A DNA stretch of 64,000 nt, taken from Mobilitalea torta (GTDB lineage Bacteria; Bacillota; Clostridia; Lachnospirales; Lachnospiraceae). Location: assembly GCF_050433395.1 (NCBI RefSeq), contig NZ_JBNPXH010000001.1:62001-126000 (forward strand), written 5' to 3'. Position 1 is the stretch's first letter, and each line of letters begins with the position of its first letter. Both the position numbers and the translations under genes were made by a program. The notes beneath the pieces were generated by a model. The model made no database searches and was not told the DNA's origin. It saw only the letters and a list, made by a program, of their open reading frames with translations. This document shows positions 60,618-64,000 of the stretch, piece by piece.

Positions 60618-61576
60618 CAGTGGGAGAGATCGGTGATAGATACACCCGAATAATAGTATTGCAGAATCTCGGTGTAGGAAGAACCGCCTTCTGCCATGGC
60701 ATTGGCGCCGTACTGGCTCATGCCGATACCGTGGCCGGAGCCGTTGCAGATAATGCGGGCCTTGCCCTCATATTCCTCAATATAAAAATGATTGGAAGCT
60801 AACCCAAGAACCTTGGCAAATTCCTCACCGGAGACGGTCTGGCGGCCAAGGTTCATTTGCGTCACATATCCGGCGCTGTCCCGGGAGGCCACGGCTACCT
60901 GGCTGAAGAAATTGCTCTCCTGCAGGGAAAGCTCCGGGTAGTATTTTTCCAGCAGGTCAATGAGTTCGCTCAGCTGGAATTCATCGATGGAGAGATAATT
61001 CGTCGAAGTAACATCATATTTGCTGGCCACGCTGGTCAGATAGGGGACAGAAACACCCCAGGCCTCGGAGGCATTGCGGGTATAGCCGGAGCCCGTATCA
61101 AAGAAAACCGGAAGAATCAGATCCTTCCGATAGAGAAGAACCTCATTCTTCGTGCCATAGACGGCATTCTCCAATTTAGAGAAGTAGGAGTTATTATAAT
61201 CGGAGCCCCAGAGCTGCTTCAGATCCTCCAGGCTGATATAGGAAAGTCCCAGCTCAGAGGTGGTGAAGGAGGTCTTTTCCGGATTCTGCTCCGTCAGAAG
61301 GGCAATATTATACAAGGCATAGGTTCTGGCAATAACAGCCTGTGCCTTGAGGGCTTCAACATGGTAACCGACGGACATATTTGCGGCCACTACTCCGGTG
61401 AGATATTCATTAAAGGTAAGCTTTTTCTGGATATCATTTACCTGATAGATTATGGCGAAGTCCAGGGCATCCAGGGAAGCCGCATGCTCCTTCCGGGCAA
61501 ACAGCAGCGTCAGTAAAAAGGGAAGAACGAGGACAAGCAGGGTCACAAGGGCAGCTTTTATCAGTACTTTTTTCAT
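60617..61576 (-). CDS. spoIID: SpoIID/LytB-type peptidoglycan lytic protein
   Basis: 319-residue protein with an N-terminal membrane anchor (VLIKAALVTLLVLVLPFLLTLLF). The extracytoplasmic SpoIID domain follows: EYLTGVVAANMSVGYHVEALKAQAVIARTYAL near 60-90, and C-terminal GSGHGIGMSQYGANAMA near 285. SpoIID is a lytic transglycosylase that thins peptidoglycan during forespore engulfment together with SpoIIM and SpoIIP; those genes are not in the window. The conserved Glu in YHVEALKA is present. The ATG follows AATGGAGG. It may be the engulfment enzyme or a paralogue. Confidence 0.9.
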   Translation of the reverse strand: MKKVLIKAALVTLLVLVLPFLLTLLFARKEHAASLDALDFAIIYQVNDIQKKLTFNEYLTGVVAANMSVGYHVEALKAQAVIARTYALYNIALLTEQNPEKTSFTTSELGLSYISLEDLKQLWGSDYNNSYFSKLENAVYGTKNEVLLYRKDLILPVFFDTGSGYTRNASEAWGVSVPYLTSVASKYDVTSTNYLSIDEFQLSELIDLLEKYYPELSLQESNFFSQVAVASRDSAGYVTQMNLGRQTVSGEEFAKVLGLASNHFYIEEYEGKARIICNGSGHGIGMSQYGANAMAEGGSSYTEILQYYYSGVSITDLSH

Positions 61577-61669
61577 AGAGCCTCCATTTTAACAGATATG
61601 CAGTACAGAGAGATTGCTATCATTACATTATATTGGAGGAGGCGGTGATTATGTATAAAAACTCCGGCT

Positions 61670-62581
61670 TTATTCGTTTTTGGGGATGCCGTTCCGGGAG
61701 CGCAGGGATACCTGCGCCTGGTAGGCGGAAGGGGTGCATCCGATGAGGGAGAGGAAGCAGCGGTTGTAATAGCTGATGTTATCAAAACCCGTCAGACCGG
61801 CAATCTCTGAGATTTTCCGGTTGCCGGAAGCTAGGAGTTCACAGCTTTTGAGAATGCGCTGCCGATTCAGGTAGGCCATGGGAGTCAGACCCATAGTCTC
61901 CTTGAAGGAGCGGCAGAATTGGCCCGGACTGAGGGGGATAAGGGAGGCCAGCTCCTCCAGCCGCAGTTCTTCGCTGTAATGGGAATTGATATAATCCAGG
62001 ACGGGCTGAAGACGGTCGATTTTATATTCCTTTGCAGGGGCGGAGGAGGGGACACAACGGCGATAAAACAGATGCCACAGCTCCAGCAGCTTTCCGCGCA
62101 CATAGAGATCGTATTCATATACATCCTTATGGAAGACGGCGGCAATCTCCTTCAGCAGAAGCAGAAGCTCCCGGTCCTTCTCCCGGCGAAGATGCTCCGG
62201 ACAGGAAAGGGAACGGGTCAGGATCGGCTTTACGTACCGGAGGAAGGACATACTTCGGGTATCGCCGAACAGGAGGGAGGGGTGAAAGACTACGGCATAG
62301 AACTCACAGGGGCGGTCCTCCGCGGCCCTGGCGCTGTGCAGCTGGTTGCCGTTAATGAATATCGCTTCCTGCTCACGCAGATGAATGGTATCATCCTCCA
62401 CGGTAAAAAAAGCTTCTCCGGATTCAATCATCAGAAATTCCAGCTCCGTATGCCAGTGAAGATAAAGCACCTGCTTCTCTCCCGCAGGAATTCTGATATG
62501 ATGCAGGGAAAAGGGCATCTCAAAGGTTCCGTGTGCCAGGGCTTCCTTTAAGGCTTTCCGATTCGTCTCTGTAACAGGCAT
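61670..62581 (-). CDS. AraC-family regulator of GH31 gene
   Basis: 303-residue regulator. Residues 1-140 form a cupin sensor (HIRIPAGEKQVLYLHWHTELEFLMIESGEAFFTVED). The C-terminal domain carries two helix-turn-helix units (LRLEELASLIPLSPGQFCRSFKETMG and ISEIAGLTGFDNISYYNRCFLSLIG). ATG 62581 follows AGAAAGGAAGAA. It is divergent from the GH31 gene with 286 bp between, so it probably senses a sugar and controls that gene. A run of A/T lies in the gap. Confidence 0.9.
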   Translation of the reverse strand: MPVTETNRKALKEALAHGTFEMPFSLHHIRIPAGEKQVLYLHWHTELEFLMIESGEAFFTVEDDTIHLREQEAIFINGNQLHSARAAEDRPCEFYAVVFHPSLLFGDTRSMSFLRYVKPILTRSLSCPEHLRREKDRELLLLLKEIAAVFHKDVYEYDLYVRGKLLELWHLFYRRCVPSSAPAKEYKIDRLQPVLDYINSHYSEELRLEELASLIPLSPGQFCRSFKETMGLTPMAYLNRQRILKSCELLASGNRKISEIAGLTGFDNISYYNRCFLSLIGCTPSAYQAQVSLRSRNGIPKNE

Positions 62582-62867
62582 GGCAATTCTTCCTTTCTGT
62601 ACCTGGGCTTTTATTGCTGCAATTTTTCGGCCAGGCACCGGTTGTCAGTGTTTTTTGTCTTTCCTTTTGTTCTTCTTTTAATTATAGATCAAGATATCAA
62701 AATAGTGTTAGAAATTAATTATAAATTTAAAGTATTAAGAAGATTATATTATACAATGTTAATTATAGACCGGATAACCCGGCTGATATATCCGCAAAGG
62801 AGAAAATGCCCGGCTGGTATACCTGCGGGACCGGTTCGTAAAAAATAGAAAAACGAGGTGAAGAATA

Positions 62868-64000
62868 TGGGAATACTGTCAGTGCAAAGCAACCGGATTC
62901 AATTTCAGAAGCGGGATGAGACCGTAGTGATTGAACCATGGGGAAGGGATTGCCTTCGCTTCCGCTCCACGCCCAATGGGAAGCTGACCGAAGAGAACTG
63001 GAATCTGCTGCCCCAGGAGGGAACGGACTGCAATACGGCATTGGAGGAAAAGAAAGCGGTTATTGTCAATGGAAAGCTGTCCGCAGAGATTACCGACGCA
63101 GGCAAGGTGGTTTACTATAAGGAGGGAAAGGAAATTCTTACGGAGCGTTCCGAGATGGCCTTTTTTGCCAGATACCGGGAATACCGCGCCGTAGGGGCGG
63201 ACAATCACCGGATGACGGTGATTTTTGAGGCGAAGGAGGGAGAGCATTTCTATGGCCTGGGCCAGGAGCAGAATGACTGCTTTGATTTGAAGGGCTCTAC
63301 CAGCCATTTCCTGCATAAGAATACCAAATCCTCCATCCCCTTTGTATATTCCTCCAGGGGATATGGCTTCCTGTGGAATAATCCGTCCATAGGTCACTGT
63401 GAACTGACCAATAATCATTCCTTATGGCAGGCCAATTCTGCGAAGCAGGTGGACTATCTGGTGGTTGCGGGGGATACGCCCGCAGAGGTTATGGAAAAAT
63501 ACGCGGATCTGACGGGGCACGCGCCTGCTTTCCCGGCCTGGGCCTCCGGCTTCTGGCAGAGCAAGCTCCGCTACGAAGACCAGGAAGAGCTGCTGACCGT
63601 AGCCAGAGAGTATAAAAAGCGGGGAATTCCCATTTCCGCCATTATAATCGATTTCTTCCACTGGCCGGAGCAGGGGGATTGGAAGCTGGATCCGAAGTAT
63701 TGGCCGGAGCCGGAGAAAATGGTGAAGGAGCTGGAGGAGATGGGAATCCGGACCATTGTGTCCATTTGGCCCACCATCAACCCCAACAGTGAGAATTATG
63801 CCCATATGGATGAAAGAAATATGCTGCTGCGGACGGAAAGCGGACAATACGGGCTGTTCCATTTTAACGGAATGCAGACCTATATCGATCCGACCAATCC
63901 CGAGACCAGGGAATATGTATGGTCCAGAGTACATGAGAACTATTACAGCAAGGGAATTAAGAACTTCTGGCTGGATGAGGCGGAGCCGGAGATCCATCCC
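62868..64000 (+). CDS. GH31 glycoside hydrolase (cut by window end)
   Basis: First 377 residues of a GH31 enzyme (alpha-glucosidase, alpha-xylosidase or related). No signal peptide is visible, so it is cytoplasmic. The N-terminal beta-sandwich includes EHFYGLGQEQNDCFDL, and the catalytic barrel starts near residue 215 (PAFPAWASGFWQSKLRYED). The nucleophile motif FWLDEAEPE is near residue 368; the general acid lies past the window end. The W and D pattern before it (IIIDFFHWPEQGDW) is that of alpha-xylosidase/glucosidase-type members. The GAGGTGAAGAAT ribosome site is good. It is divergent from an AraC regulator. Confidence 0.92.

Noticed and set aside
1..64000. tRNA, rRNA, prophage or integrative element
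   Set aside because: No cloverleaf with CCA-type end, no rRNA stretch, no integrase, capsid or conjugation genes were found. Small debris at 11.6-12 kb is too degraded to call.

Overview
The window looks like chromosome of a flagellated, spore-forming Clostridia, most likely Lachnospiraceae. The grounds are a FliK-like/flagellin/FliS flagellar block, a Gram-positive Tad (Flp) pilus operon, BofA and SpoIID sporulation-type proteins, moderate GC, AGGAGG-type ribosome binding sites, and many small regulators and acetyltransferases. Genus is not claimed. No rRNA, tRNA, CRISPR array, prophage or intact insertion sequence was seen.

Layout. (1) 0.1-8 kb: a DUF885 lipoprotein, then a flagellar block of a giant FliK-like protein, flagellin and FliS, closed by a strong terminator. 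(2) 8-12.3 kb: a UvrA2-type ABC protein coupled to a beta-lactamase-fold serine hydrolase, then decayed sequence with a nested hairpin and YaaL (DUF2508). (3) 12.4-13.8 kb: BofA, a truncated membrane protein, and a 95-bp tandem repeat carrying three hairpins per unit. (4) 13.8-24.8 kb: the Tad operon (CpaE/TadZ-like, CpaF, TadB, TadC-like, Flp1 pilin, a DUF5702-like surface protein, two TadE-like pseudopilins, a prepilin peptidase and an FHA protein). The DUF5702-like gene is frameshifted at a TCTGC pentanucleotide tract and appears to start at ATC. (5) 25.2-31.3 kb: a candidate small RNA, then a glycan-degradation cluster (CehA/McbA metallohydrolase, putative lyase-like toroid enzyme, AraC regulator, GH105).

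(6) 31.4-38.2 kb: housekeeping genes (GlpK, rhomboid protease, flavodoxin/SCP2 fusion, orphan histidine kinase, HIT protein, MurG with a TSCPD protein). (7) 38.2-53 kb: a patchy accessory zone with many truncated genes (MerR/ABC permease remnant, RelE toxin with an internal deletion, clipped acetyltransferase and ankyrin proteins). Inside it sits an intact potassium module: KdpD-KdpE followed by a 51-residue KdpF-like peptide and KtrB/TrkH-KtrA, with no KdpABC pump. (8) 53-60.5 kb: a MarR/PNPOx/hydrolase group, MTA/SAH nucleosidase, and a MoxR-DUF58-transglutaminase operon. (9) 60.6-64 kb: SpoIID/LytB protein, AraC regulator and the start of a divergent GH31 glycosidase cut by the window end.

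The observations I would follow first are the pentanucleotide phase-variation candidate in the pilus operon, the KdpDE/KdpF-like/Ktr arrangement, the hairpin-rich 95-bp repeat with a dispersed relative, and the promoter-terminator pair that predicts a short RNA at 25.3 kb. All calls are from reading the sequence; no database search was run.
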